From Collinsella sp. (GTDB taxonomy: Bacteria; Actinomycetota; Coriobacteriia; Coriobacteriales; Coriobacteriaceae), in assembly GCA_019425005.1 (NCBI GenBank), contig JAHYYK010000020.1:1-27189 (forward strand): DNA of 27,189 nucleotides, given 5' to 3'. Positions 14,644 to 22,550 of the stretch are shown one piece after another. A model generated the notes under the pieces. It was given only the letters and a program-made list of their open reading frames with translations, was not told the origin of the DNA and did not search any database. Numbering within the stretch: the first letter of the stretch is position 1; each line of letters starts with the position of its first letter. The position numbers and the translations under genes were made by a program.

Positions 14644-15966
14644 ATGGCCTTCGAGAGCGTTAACTATCAGTGCCCTGCCTGCGGTGGTCCCCTGCATTTT
14701 GCCAGCGCCGAGCAAAAGCTTGTCTGCGACTACTGTGACTCACGCTTTGAAGTCGAAGAAGTCGAGGCCCTCTATCGCGAGCGCCAGGACAAGGCAGATG
14801 CCAAAGCCGATGCCGCAGCCGCAGCTCCCAAACCTGCTGCCGACGATGCCGTGCAGGAGCTCGCCCAAAACGCCGGCTACATCTGCTCGTCGTGCGGCGC
14901 CGAGCTCGTGTCCGACGGCACCGTCGCCGTCACCACCTGCCCGTACTGCGGCAACTCCGCCGTGGCGCCCGGCCAGCTCTCTGGCGACTTCTCGCCCGAC
15001 CTGGTGATTCCGTTTAAGCTCGGGCGCGACGACGTCACGGCCGCACTCAAGGAACACTACAAGGGCAAGATCTTGCTGCCCAAGAGCTTTGTCACCGGCA
15101 ACCACATCGACGAGGTCCAAGGTGTCTACGTGCCGTTTTGGCTCTACGGCGCCCGCGTGGACGGCGAAGTGTACTTTGACGCGACCAACGAGACCGTGAC
15201 CGAGGAATCCGACCGCACCGTCACGACCACCGACCACTACGATGCCTATCGCAAGGGCAATATCTCGTTTAAGCGCGTGCCCGTCGACGGATCGTCCAAG
15301 ATGCCCGACGGCCACATGGACGCCATCGAGCCGTTTGACTACGACGCGCTGCGTCCGTTCTCGGTCGCATATATGCCCGGCTACATCGCCAACCGTTACG
15401 ACGAGGACTGCGAGACCTGCAAGGCGCGCGCCGAGCGCCGTATGGAAGAAAGCACGATCTCGGCCCTGCGCGAGACTGTCGTCGACGAATACGACGATGC
15501 CACGGTCGAAAGCAAGCAGCTCGACTACACCTGGGAAGACAGCGACTACGCCCTGTTCCCCGTCTGGATGCTCTCCACCTCGTGGAACGGCAAGAGCTAC
15601 CTGTTTGCCATGAACGGCCAGACCGGCCGCTTGGTCGGCGAGCTCCCCTGCTCCAAGCCCAAGCTCGCTATTGCCTCGGTGCTGTTCTTTGTGATCGGAT
15701 TTATCCTCTCCCAGATTCTCTTTATGGGTGAGAACGCCTTCGATCCGGATTACCTCGCCTTTGATATCGAGGGCATCCTCATCAACATCGTCGCGCCGCT
15801 GATCATCGTGATTATCGGAGACGTGCTACTGGTAGGCCAGCTCAAGACGGCCAACGAGGCCACCCACGCCGACGAGTACTGCGGCGAGCTCGACCTGACC
15901 GAGAAGCACGACACCTTCAACCACACCGAGACCACCGTTGTCATGAAAGACGACAAGGACGACTAA
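14644..15966 (+). CDS. Zinc-ribbon membrane protein, YdjG-like
   Basis: The 440-residue protein starts with a TFIIB-like zinc ribbon, YQCPACGG-CDYCD (about residues 8-31), then an Ala/Lys/Asp-rich linker and a second ribbon, YICSSCG-CPYCG (about 79-102). A large conserved domain of about 230 residues (VYVPFWLYGARVDGEVYFDA) follows, then two C-terminal membrane helices near 340-361 and 378-401. The layout matches proteins such as B. subtilis YdjG, which with YdjH and YdjI docks PspA at the membrane. AAAGGA precedes the ATG. The gene is 24 bases after the DUF4428 gene and 48 before the SPFH gene, so one operon is likely. The YdjG match is by layout and context, not alignment. Confidence 0.8.
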   Translation: MAFESVNYQCPACGGPLHFASAEQKLVCDYCDSRFEVEEVEALYRERQDKADAKADAAAAAPKPAADDAVQELAQNAGYICSSCGAELVSDGTVAVTTCPYCGNSAVAPGQLSGDFSPDLVIPFKLGRDDVTAALKEHYKGKILLPKSFVTGNHIDEVQGVYVPFWLYGARVDGEVYFDATNETVTEESDRTVTTTDHYDAYRKGNISFKRVPVDGSSKMPDGHMDAIEPFDYDALRPFSVAYMPGYIANRYDEDCETCKARAERRMEESTISALRETVVDEYDDATVESKQLDYTWEDSDYALFPVWMLSTSWNGKSYLFAMNGQTGRLVGELPCSKPKLAIASVLFFVIGFILSQILFMGENAFDPDYLAFDIEGILINIVAPLIIVIIGDVLLVGQLKTANEATHADEYCGELDLTEKHDTFNHTETTVVMKDDKDD

Positions 15967-16014
15967 GCAATCCGACCAATACCACCCGGCCTTTGACGAG
16001 AAAGGAAGATCACC

Positions 16015-17256
16015 ATGGGACTCTTGAAAGCTGGATTGGGAGCTGCCGGCGGCGTCATGGCCGACCAGTGGAAGGAATTTATCTACTGCGAATCGATGCC
16101 TGCTGACGTCTTGGCCTGCAAGGGCAGCAAACGCACCGGTGGCCGCAGCTCCAACACGCGCGGCGAGGACAACGTCATCTCCAACGGCTCGGTCATCGCC
16201 GTCAACGACGGCCAGGGCATGCTCGTGGTGCAAAACGGCAAGATCATCGAAGTCGCGCTGGAGCCTGGTGAGTTCGTCTTCGATACCGGCAGCGAGCCGA
16301 GCGTCTTTAGCGGCAACCTGGGCGATTCCATCAAGGAGACCTTCGCCAATATCGGCAGCCGCTTTACCTTTGGCGGCGACGCGGGCAAGGACCAGCGCGT
16401 CTACTTCATCAACACCAAGGAGATCATCGGCAACAAGTACGGCACCGCCTCGCCCGTGCCCTTCCGCGTGGTCGATAACAACATTGGCCTGGACGTCGAC
16501 ATCTCCGTGCGCTGCAACGGCGAGTATTCGTACCGCATCACCAACCCGCTGCTGTTCTACACCAACGTATGCGGCAACGTGACCGATAGCTACACGCGCG
16601 ACAAGATCGACAGCCAGCTTAAGTCCGAGCTGCTCACCGCCCTGCAGCCCGCCTTTGCCAAGATCTCGGAGATGGGCATCCGCTACAGCGCCATCCCCGG
16701 CCACACCACCGAGCTCGCCCGCGCGCTCAACGAGGTCCTCTCTGCCGACTGGCGCGACCTGCGTGGTGTCGAGATCGTGAGCTTTGGCGTCAACTCCATC
16801 GCAGCCTCGCAAGAAGACGAGCAGATGATCAAGGACCTGCAGAAAGCCGCCGTCATGCGCGATCCCACTATGGCGGCAGCCAACATTGCCAGCGCCCAGA
16901 GCGACGCAATGCGCGCGGCAGCCGCCAATCCCAACGGCGCGATGGCAGGCTTTATGGGCATGGGCATGGCAGGTGGCATGGGCGGCATGAACGCCAGCCA
17001 GCTGTTCGCCGCCGGCCAGGCACAGCAGCAGGCCGCCCCGCAGCCGGCTCCGGCACCCGCTCCCGCACCGGCTCCTGCCGCTGCCCCCGCGGCCGGCACA
17101 TGGACCTGCAGCTGCGGCGCCACCAACACCGGCAAGTTCTGCTCCGAGTGCGGCAGTCCCGCACCCGCCCCGGCACCGGCCAAGTGGTTCTGCCCCAACT
17201 GCGGCAGCGAAAACGGCGGCAAGTTCTGCAGCAACTGCGGAACGCCCAGGCCCTAG
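16015..17256 (+). CDS. SPFH-domain protein with C-terminal zinc ribbons, YdjI-like
   Basis: The 413-residue protein has an N-terminal SPFH (flotillin/stomatin-like) region to about residue 290, including YCESMPADVLACKG and LVVQNGKIIEVALEPGEFVF. An Ala/Gly/Met-rich stretch follows, then a Pro-Ala repeat near 342-360. Two short zinc ribbons close the protein: CSCG-CSECG near 364-380 and CPNCG-CSNCG near 393-410. This order matches YdjI-type proteins, which form membrane-associated assemblies. GAAAGGAAG precedes the ATG. There is no clear membrane helix, so docking probably goes through the YdjG-like partner encoded just upstream. Function in this organism is inferred from family and context. 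Confidence 0.85.
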   Translation: MGLLKAGLGAAGGVMADQWKEFIYCESMPADVLACKGSKRTGGRSSNTRGEDNVISNGSVIAVNDGQGMLVVQNGKIIEVALEPGEFVFDTGSEPSVFSGNLGDSIKETFANIGSRFTFGGDAGKDQRVYFINTKEIIGNKYGTASPVPFRVVDNNIGLDVDISVRCNGEYSYRITNPLLFYTNVCGNVTDSYTRDKIDSQLKSELLTALQPAFAKISEMGIRYSAIPGHTTELARALNEVLSADWRDLRGVEIVSFGVNSIAASQEDEQMIKDLQKAAVMRDPTMAAANIASAQSDAMRAAAANPNGAMAGFMGMGMAGGMGGMNASQLFAAGQAQQQAAPQPAPAPAPAPAPAAAPAAGTWTCSCGATNTGKFCSECGSPAPAPAPAKWFCPNCGSENGGKFCSNCGTPRP

Positions 17257-17275
17257 CCCCTCTATCTGGTAATTG

Positions 17276-17297
17276 GCGGGGGATCCGCCACCCCCGC
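17276..17297 (+). terminator. Weak hairpin between SPFH and lipoprotein genes
   Basis: GCGGGGG (17276-17282) pairs with CCCCCGC (17291-17297) around an 8-base loop, followed only by ATTTGCTTC. It could attenuate transcription between the two genes rather than fully end it. Confidence 0.35.
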
Positions 17298-17336
17298 ATT
17301 TGCTTCTAAGGGTTTCGTTCGATAAAGGAGGACACC

Positions 17337-18179
17337 ATGAAGACAACGTTCAAAAAGTCCGTACTCGCATTTCTGACATGCGTCCTTGCGCTCGCCTTTG
17401 CCCTGACGGGCTGCAGCGGCGGCGGCAAAGACCCCAAGGCCAACTTCGTCGGCAGCTGGGAACTCTCGGGTGGAACCCTGGAGGGCGAAGAACTGACCGA
17501 TGAGTACATGAAGATGCTCGAGGATTGGGGTGTGCACTGCGTCCTGATTCTCGATGAGGATGGTACAGGTGCCCTCGACCTGTTCCTTGAAGTCGTCGAC
17601 CTTAAATGGGAGGCAAAGGACGCCACCACCGTAACCATCACCGCCGAAGACGAGTCGCATGACATGAAGCTCAAGGACGGCAAGCTCATCCTCGAAGAGG
17701 ATGACGGCAATCTTGTCTTTACCAAGTCCGACAAGGACCTGTCCGGCACGGTGAAGAAGGATCGCGAGGCGGCCGAGAAGGAAGAAGAGATCGACGAGGC
17801 CGTCGAAGACGACGACGTCCAGAAGATTGAAATCTCCCCCGCCGTCACCGTTGCCGATGACGACCTGTGCACCATCACCATCACCGAGAAGTTCAAGGAC
17901 GAGTGGGGCGACATCGGTTTTGTCATCAACATCACCAACAAGAGCGACAAGGACCTGACCTTCTACGCCCCAAGCGGCAAGACCAACGTCAACGGCACCA
18001 TGAAGGAACCCTGGTTCTCGGCTCACCTGATGCCCGGCACCAACGCCACCGAGGAATTCACGTTCTCGAGCGGCGAGCTTGACAGCCTTGACGACCTGGT
18101 CAACACGACCATCGGCATCGACGCCTACCTGACCGATTCCTACGAGGACGTCGCCTCCTACAGCGCAACCATCGCGTAG
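17337..18179 (+). CDS. Secreted lipoprotein of unknown function
   Basis: The 280-residue protein has a basic N-terminus, a hydrophobic stretch and the lipobox LTGC with Cys26, so it should be a membrane-anchored exported lipoprotein. The mature part begins with a small beta-rich domain starting NFVGSWELSGG (about residues 36-135) that looks like lipocalin-like or DUF-type lipoprotein domains. An acidic Glu/Asp/Lys-rich linker (about 140-163) leads to a second beta-rich Ig-like domain with INITNKSDKDLTFY. AAAGGAGG precedes the ATG. It lies 80 bases after the SPFH gene on the same strand, with a weak hairpin between them and a strong terminator after it. I do not recognise a specific function. 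Confidence 0.8.
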   Translation: MKTTFKKSVLAFLTCVLALAFALTGCSGGGKDPKANFVGSWELSGGTLEGEELTDEYMKMLEDWGVHCVLILDEDGTGALDLFLEVVDLKWEAKDATTVTITAEDESHDMKLKDGKLILEEDDGNLVFTKSDKDLSGTVKKDREAAEKEEEIDEAVEDDDVQKIEISPAVTVADDDLCTITITEKFKDEWGDIGFVINITNKSDKDLTFYAPSGKTNVNGTMKEPWFSAHLMPGTNATEEFTFSSGELDSLDDLVNTTIGIDAYLTDSYEDVASYSATIA

Positions 18180-18230
18180 CGGTAGACCACGACAGCCGCG
18201 GATTGGCGGACACATCCGCGCACACCAGAC

Positions 18231-18259
18231 GGGGCCGCAGGAGATGATCCTGCGGCCCC
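18231..18259. terminator. Strong hairpin terminator after the lipoprotein gene
   Basis: GGGGCCGCAGGA (18231-18242) pairs perfectly with TCCTGCGGCCCC (18248-18259) around GATGA, followed by GCCGCTTTTA. It lies between convergent genes and may serve both, though the T-run is short on the plus side and absent on the other. Confidence 0.7.
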
Positions 18260-18288
18260 GCCGCTTTTATGCCGGTGCGTAACGAGCG

Positions 18289-18909
18289 CTAGCGCTCCAT
18301 GTTGGGAACGATGCTGCCCTCGGTCACCGCATGCACGGCCAGGCGCATGATGTTGTCGTAGCCGGTCTTGCTCAGGATCTCCGAGATGCGGCGCTTGATG
18401 GTGCCCTCGCTCATAAACAGCTCGGCCGCAATCTCGCGGCGGCTTTTACCCTCGCAGGCAAGGCGCAAGATCGACAGCTCGACATCGTCGAGGGCCGCCG
18501 TGCCCGAGAAGATGCTCTCGGGCGGCTTGGGAAACGTGCAGTAACCCGCCAGCGTGGAGCGCATCACGGCGAATAGCTCGTCGATACCGACGTTCTTGTA
18601 CACAAAGCTGTCGACGCCCGCCTCGCGGGCCTGATCGACAAAGGTGATCTCGGGCATGCCTGTCATGATAATGATGCGACACTCGGGCAGCTGCTCCTTG
18701 ATGCGTGCCGCCGCCACGATGCCGTTTGAATCGTGTTCGGTGCACACGTCCATCAGTATCATGTCCGGGCACTCCTTGAGCGCGACACCCAAGGCCTCGG
18801 AGGCATCGGCGATCGCGGCAACGACGGTCATATCGGGCTGGTCGCCAACGGAGCGCGCCAGGCTCTCGCGCAGGATGGCCTGATCTTCGACAATTAACAC
18901 GCGGATCAT
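18289..18909 (-). CDS. NarL/LuxR-family response regulator
   Basis: The 206-residue DNA-binding response regulator has a receiver domain with acidic pocket Glu8-Asp9, phosphoacceptor Asp54 in MILMDVC, Thr83 and Lys105 in FVYKN. A C-terminal LuxR-type helix-turn-helix covers about residues 138-200 (VELSILRLACEGKSRREIA and SEGTIKRRISEIL). All key residues are intact. The ATG at 18909 follows AAAGGAG and overlaps the stop of the upstream histidine kinase by four bases, so the pair is translationally coupled and almost surely cognate. Its target genes are unknown; the adjacent envelope module or the operon itself are candidates by proximity only. Confidence 0.93.
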   Translation of the reverse strand: MIRVLIVEDQAILRESLARSVGDQPDMTVVAAIADASEALGVALKECPDMILMDVCTEHDSNGIVAAARIKEQLPECRIIIMTGMPEITFVDQAREAGVDSFVYKNVGIDELFAVMRSTLAGYCTFPKPPESIFSGTAALDDVELSILRLACEGKSRREIAAELFMSEGTIKRRISEILSKTGYDNIMRLAVHAVTEGSIVPNMER

Positions 18910-20405
18910 GAGTTTCTCCTTTGGGACGTGTCGCTGGCGTTAAGCGGAATGGATACCGTAAGCGTAAAGGGCGGGGTGGCGTGGACCTCTAGGCTGCCAC
19001 CCAGATCTTGCGCGACATGCCTCATACCTGGGATACCCGTTCCCTCGCGATACGATACGGGGGCCGGGGACCCGTCGTTAGAAATCGTCATGTGCGCGAC
19101 GGCGTCAGCATCCGTCCTCTCCTGCCACAAGCGCACATGGACCCGATGCGCCTGCGCATGCTTGGTGGCGTTGGTCGAGGCCTCGCGGATAATCTGCAAA
19201 AAGGCAGCGGCGACACGCGCGTCCTCAGGCAGCGCACCCTCAACATCGATCTGCACGCTCACCAGGCCAAAAGCATGGACGATATCGCCCAGTTGCTCTG
19301 CCGGTTCGGTGTCGCCCCCGCTGCGCAGATCGGCAGCGATTGAGCGCAGCAGCGGGTCGATCTGCTCGAGCGACTCGTCGTCCAAGTGCCCCTCCTCCAA
19401 ATAGCGATGGAGGATGGACAGGCGCTGGCCGATCACATCGTGAACGCGGGCGCGCATGCGCAGATAGGCCGCATTGTCGGCAACTTTTTTGACTTCTTCG
19501 ATCTGGGCCTGGAGCTCTTGGCCCGCAAGCTCAAGCAGGTGGTTGGCCTGCGCCAGGCGGTCATGCGCATGCGCATACTCTGTCACGTCCAGACCGATTA
19601 TGCGCTCGAACGAACGGCCCGAGACCATAACGTCATCGCACACAAACAGGCGAATCTCGGCGGGAGAAACCTCGACCACCGCACGCGCCTCACCAAAGCG
19701 GTCCAGGTTGATCCGCACGCGGTTCTTACCGCCTTCGGGCATTTGCATGCTGAGCTTGCGCAGGTCGTTCCATGTACCGCTCATATCGCCTAGGTCGGTG
19801 GGCATATGAAGCTCCACCAGGTTTTTGCGCATGCAGCGGTTCATGAGCAGTGGACGGCCCCTCGAGTCCAGATACAGGATGCCCACGGGAATCACGTTGA
19901 TGGTTTCAATCGTCGAGAACGCGGTGATATCCTCTTGGCGGTTACGGACGTCCATCAAGAGCGCCGCGACGGAACGGAACAGGAAGAACGCTCCCTCTGC
20001 GATAAGGACAACGGCCCACACCGAGCCCATGGCAAAAACCACCGGCGGTGTCACGGCGCCAACAAGCAGCAGCTCGGCCAGCATGACAGGGCGACGATAG
20101 CGCACCATAAGGACCACGCCATAGGCAAAGATCGCGGCATTGAGCCACAGCACTCCGCCCATTGCCCTAGCGCAAACGTCAAGCGGCGCCACCAGATACG
20201 AGCCAGACGACGCGAATAAGATGAGCGCCGAAATCATCAGGTGAAGCACAAGGCTCGTCTCGTAGGCGCAAATCACCTTACGGTTATAGGACGAGCGGCG
20301 CGATGCGATGAGCGGGACGTGGATCATCTGCAGACACGCAGCCAGGGCAAAGACAACATCGAGCGCAACGATTTGGGGAAGGATGAACGAAATCTGCATC
20401 GTCAC
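18906..20405 (-). CDS. Membrane sensor histidine kinase, NarL-partner type
   Basis: The roughly 500-residue kinase has about six N-terminal membrane helices in the first 175 residues, then a PAS-like region (VIPVGILYLDSRGRPLLMNR, about residues 193-212). A coiled coil leads to a HisKA_3-like dimerisation domain with His322 in RVHDVIGQRLSILHR, and then an HATPase_c domain with REASTNATKHAQ (N box) and GTGIPGMRHVAQDLGG (G box). It would phosphorylate the downstream regulator. The frame begins with GTG at 20405 overlapping the upstream stop as GTGA; an ATG six bases later is possible. The better spacing to GAGGG favours GTG. The large membrane part without an extracellular domain suggests sensing within or at the membrane. 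Confidence 0.9.
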   Translation of the reverse strand: MTMQISFILPQIVALDVVFALAACLQMIHVPLIASRRSSYNRKVICAYETSLVLHLMISALILFASSGSYLVAPLDVCARAMGGVLWLNAAIFAYGVVLMVRYRRPVMLAELLLVGAVTPPVVFAMGSVWAVVLIAEGAFFLFRSVAALLMDVRNRQEDITAFSTIETINVIPVGILYLDSRGRPLLMNRCMRKNLVELHMPTDLGDMSGTWNDLRKLSMQMPEGGKNRVRINLDRFGEARAVVEVSPAEIRLFVCDDVMVSGRSFERIIGLDVTEYAHAHDRLAQANHLLELAGQELQAQIEEVKKVADNAAYLRMRARVHDVIGQRLSILHRYLEEGHLDDESLEQIDPLLRSIAADLRSGGDTEPAEQLGDIVHAFGLVSVQIDVEGALPEDARVAAAFLQIIREASTNATKHAQAHRVHVRLWQERTDADAVAHMTISNDGSPAPVSYREGTGIPGMRHVAQDLGGSLEVHATPPFTLTVSIPLNASDTSQRRNS

Positions 20406-22201
20406 TCACCCGCCCTCGGCATCAAGACGATCATGCGCAGCTGGCCGGGCTCGCCCTCAAGGCGGTATGCCACGTTGCGCCCTTGCAGAGCGCTTTCGAG
20501 CTCTTGCGCAGCGGGCGTCTGCGAAAGATCTTCATCATCGTTGGAAAATAGCGTGGCGCGCAGCTCGACACTGCACCGGTCATGGTCGCCCAAGTGATAC
20601 ATAAGCGCCGGATGGTCGGTGGTGTAGGCAAAAAACGCAAAGTCATACACGCAGTCGTACAGGGCGCTTACCGTACTGGCGTGCATCGGGCGTCGTATGG
20701 CGATAATCGAAGCGCAATCGACATCGATGGTGCGCAAGTCGCTTGCGAGCTCATTGGCAATGAGCTGAATGCGGTCGCGACCAAAACCGCTCTCCCCGTG
20801 CTGTGCCAACGTGAGCGACCCTTTGCGCTTGCAATAGGCGACGAGCATCTTGGCGCGCTGCAGCATGCGGTAACGCTCGTGCGAAGACGCCTCGTCGGTC
20901 AACGGCGGCAGCGAACTCAGCAGGTCGTACATCCCTTCGAGCGCGCGGGCAAGTGCTTGGTCCACGTCTTGGACCAGCAAGGTCTCGGCCTCTTGATCTG
21001 CCAAATGTGTCTTAAGGTCGTAGTCGGCGGCAAGCAGCTCATTTTGGCGTTGCAGCTCCATGCGACGATGCGCCAGTTCGCGATTGAGTTCGTTGAGCTC
21101 CGAGACGTCCTGGGCAAGGAGAGCCGATCCACCCAGCAGCGGAAAGGCGCGATACATTACATCGGGATCGGACGCCACGGCAAAGGCGTGAGCGTGCCCG
21201 TGCTCTTGGACCCGCAACTCCTCACGCACGCCTACCGGCATTGGCTTTGACACCGGCGTGACATAGACTTCCTGCAGGTCACGCGTTAGAACTTTGAGGT
21301 CAAGCGGCAAGGTGTCGAAGATGCCGGCGATGTCGTGATATGACGGAATGACACCGCAATCGAGACAGATTTCCATCGCCACCACGCACAGGACGCAATA
21401 GACGAGCGAGAAGTTGAGCCTCCATGCCCAGGGCACGCGCAGAGCATACGAGATGGCAAAGAACGCGGCACCCAACAAAACAAGCGCCGCCGTGCCCGAG
21501 AAACGTTGGATGCGAAAGGACGAGGACCGGCCCACCAGGATAAAAAAGGCCACGAAGTTAAAGGCCGTCCACACTAAGACGGCGAAATAGCCCCAGCCGT
21601 ACGTATAATCGTTGCTCCAGGTGTCGCTTGCACGGTCAAAGTGGAATACCTGCCGGTGGAAATCGTTGGTGAGCACAAAACCGATAAGTAGGATGGCCAC
21701 GACCCACAGGATGCTGCGATAGCGACGCCCCATACGGTGCTGTTCCACGCCCGCGAGGCGCAGGCCGCACAGCTGGTAGAGCAGCGGAATGAGCGTCATG
21801 GGCACGTAGTACAGGTACCACAGGATCGTGGCGTAGACCGGTGTGAACGACTTGTATTTGAGGATGACCTCAATCATCCAGAGGGCACAAATGGTGGCGA
21901 CGGCAACAAGGCGGCGGCGCAACACATAGTCCAAACAGCGTAGATAGACCGATACACCCCAGATCGAAAATATAATTGCGGCGACAAGCAACGGGAGAGA
22001 GCTCGAGTGGACGAGCGCATCCACGACCTCTTCGGACACCTCGCTATAGGCGGGCACGGCGTTGGAAAGCTTGGGGTCGGAGGCAAACAGCGCCGGCAAG
22101 ACTGCCAAAAGCATAAGGAACAGCGCGGTAATGGCGCCGGCGATAACAAAGACGCGGTGGCGATACACGCCATGCGATATGCCGACAAGGAATCGCGGCA
22201 T
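20402..22201 (-). CDS. Multi-TM protein with degenerate histidine-kinase-like C-terminus
   Basis: A roughly 599-residue membrane protein. Helices span about residues 15-300: the first, a pair near 65-105, then six or so more, resembling N-terminal 7TM sensor regions of histidine kinases. A linker, a coiled coil (LNELNRELAHRRMELQRQNE) and a helical segment (RYRMLQRAKMLVAYCKRKG) follow at the place of a DHp domain. The C-terminal ~140 residues look like an HATPase fold but lack recognisable N and G boxes, so catalysis is unlikely. It overlaps the histidine kinase by four bases and should be co-expressed with it. I chose the ATG at 22201 (MPRFLVG); a GTG at 22234 is the alternative. A role as signal-sensing partner of the kinase is inferred. 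Confidence 0.75.
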   Translation of the reverse strand: MPRFLVGISHGVYRHRVFVIAGAITALFLMLLAVLPALFASDPKLSNAVPAYSEVSEEVVDALVHSSSLPLLVAAIIFSIWGVSVYLRCLDYVLRRRLVAVATICALWMIEVILKYKSFTPVYATILWYLYYVPMTLIPLLYQLCGLRLAGVEQHRMGRRYRSILWVVAILLIGFVLTNDFHRQVFHFDRASDTWSNDYTYGWGYFAVLVWTAFNFVAFFILVGRSSSFRIQRFSGTAALVLLGAAFFAISYALRVPWAWRLNFSLVYCVLCVVAMEICLDCGVIPSYHDIAGIFDTLPLDLKVLTRDLQEVYVTPVSKPMPVGVREELRVQEHGHAHAFAVASDPDVMYRAFPLLGGSALLAQDVSELNELNRELAHRRMELQRQNELLAADYDLKTHLADQEAETLLVQDVDQALARALEGMYDLLSSLPPLTDEASSHERYRMLQRAKMLVAYCKRKGSLTLAQHGESGFGRDRIQLIANELASDLRTIDVDCASIIAIRRPMHASTVSALYDCVYDFAFFAYTTDHPALMYHLGDHDRCSVELRATLFSNDDEDLSQTPAAQELESALQGRNVAYRLEGEPGQLRMIVLMPRAGE

Positions 22202-22545
22202 GGCGAAGAGCCTGCCGCCCCTAAGATCCGCCACGGGCGCGGATCGGGCGGTCGCGTGGCCGATATGTCACTCGCGGGTACCCATAGTGCTTTTAGTGTA
22301 CCGACAGGCGGGCCCAAAAAGCGGGCCACATGTCCCAAAATCCGCAGACGGCAAGGCGCCCGGCGAGCACATACTCGCCGGGCGCCTTGGTTAGGAGACT
22401 ATGAGGATGAACACGCGAAATTCACAGCGGTCAGGCCCGCCCCCTAAGGGCCTGAGGTGTTCAAGATTGGGAGCGACAAGCCCGACGAAGCGTACTTAGG
22501 TACGCGAGGAGGGTTGGAGCCCCAAGGTTGAGCGCCTCAGTGCCC
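22202..22545. other. Intergenic region between sensor operon and bgl gene
   Basis: 344 bases without a convincing gene. It contains the sensor operon's upstream region, with TACACT at the minus-strand -10 position near 22299, a strong hairpin at 22352-22389, and most of the large imperfect palindrome at 22443-22550. Confidence 0.55.
22352..22389 (-). terminator. 16-bp perfect hairpin, candidate terminator of the bgl gene
   Basis: CAAGGCGCCCGGCGAG (22352-22367) and its exact reverse complement (22374-22389) enclose CACATA. On the minus strand a GATTTT lies about ten bases further, so termination of bgl is plausible though the T-run is displaced. Confidence 0.5.
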
Positions 22546-22550
22546 TTAGG
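22443..22550. repeat. ~108-bp imperfect palindrome overlapping the bgl stop codon
   Basis: CCTAAGGGCCTGAGG (22443-22457) pairs with CCTCAGTGCCCTTAGG (22535-22550) with a single extra base. Further inward pairing is interrupted (TTGGG/CCCAA), and the centre is CGTAC-TTAG-GTACG around 22491-22505. The stop codon of the phospho-beta-glucosidase (22546-22548) lies inside the right arm. No T-run follows in either direction. A rod-like RNA or a repeat element are both possible. Confidence 0.65.
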
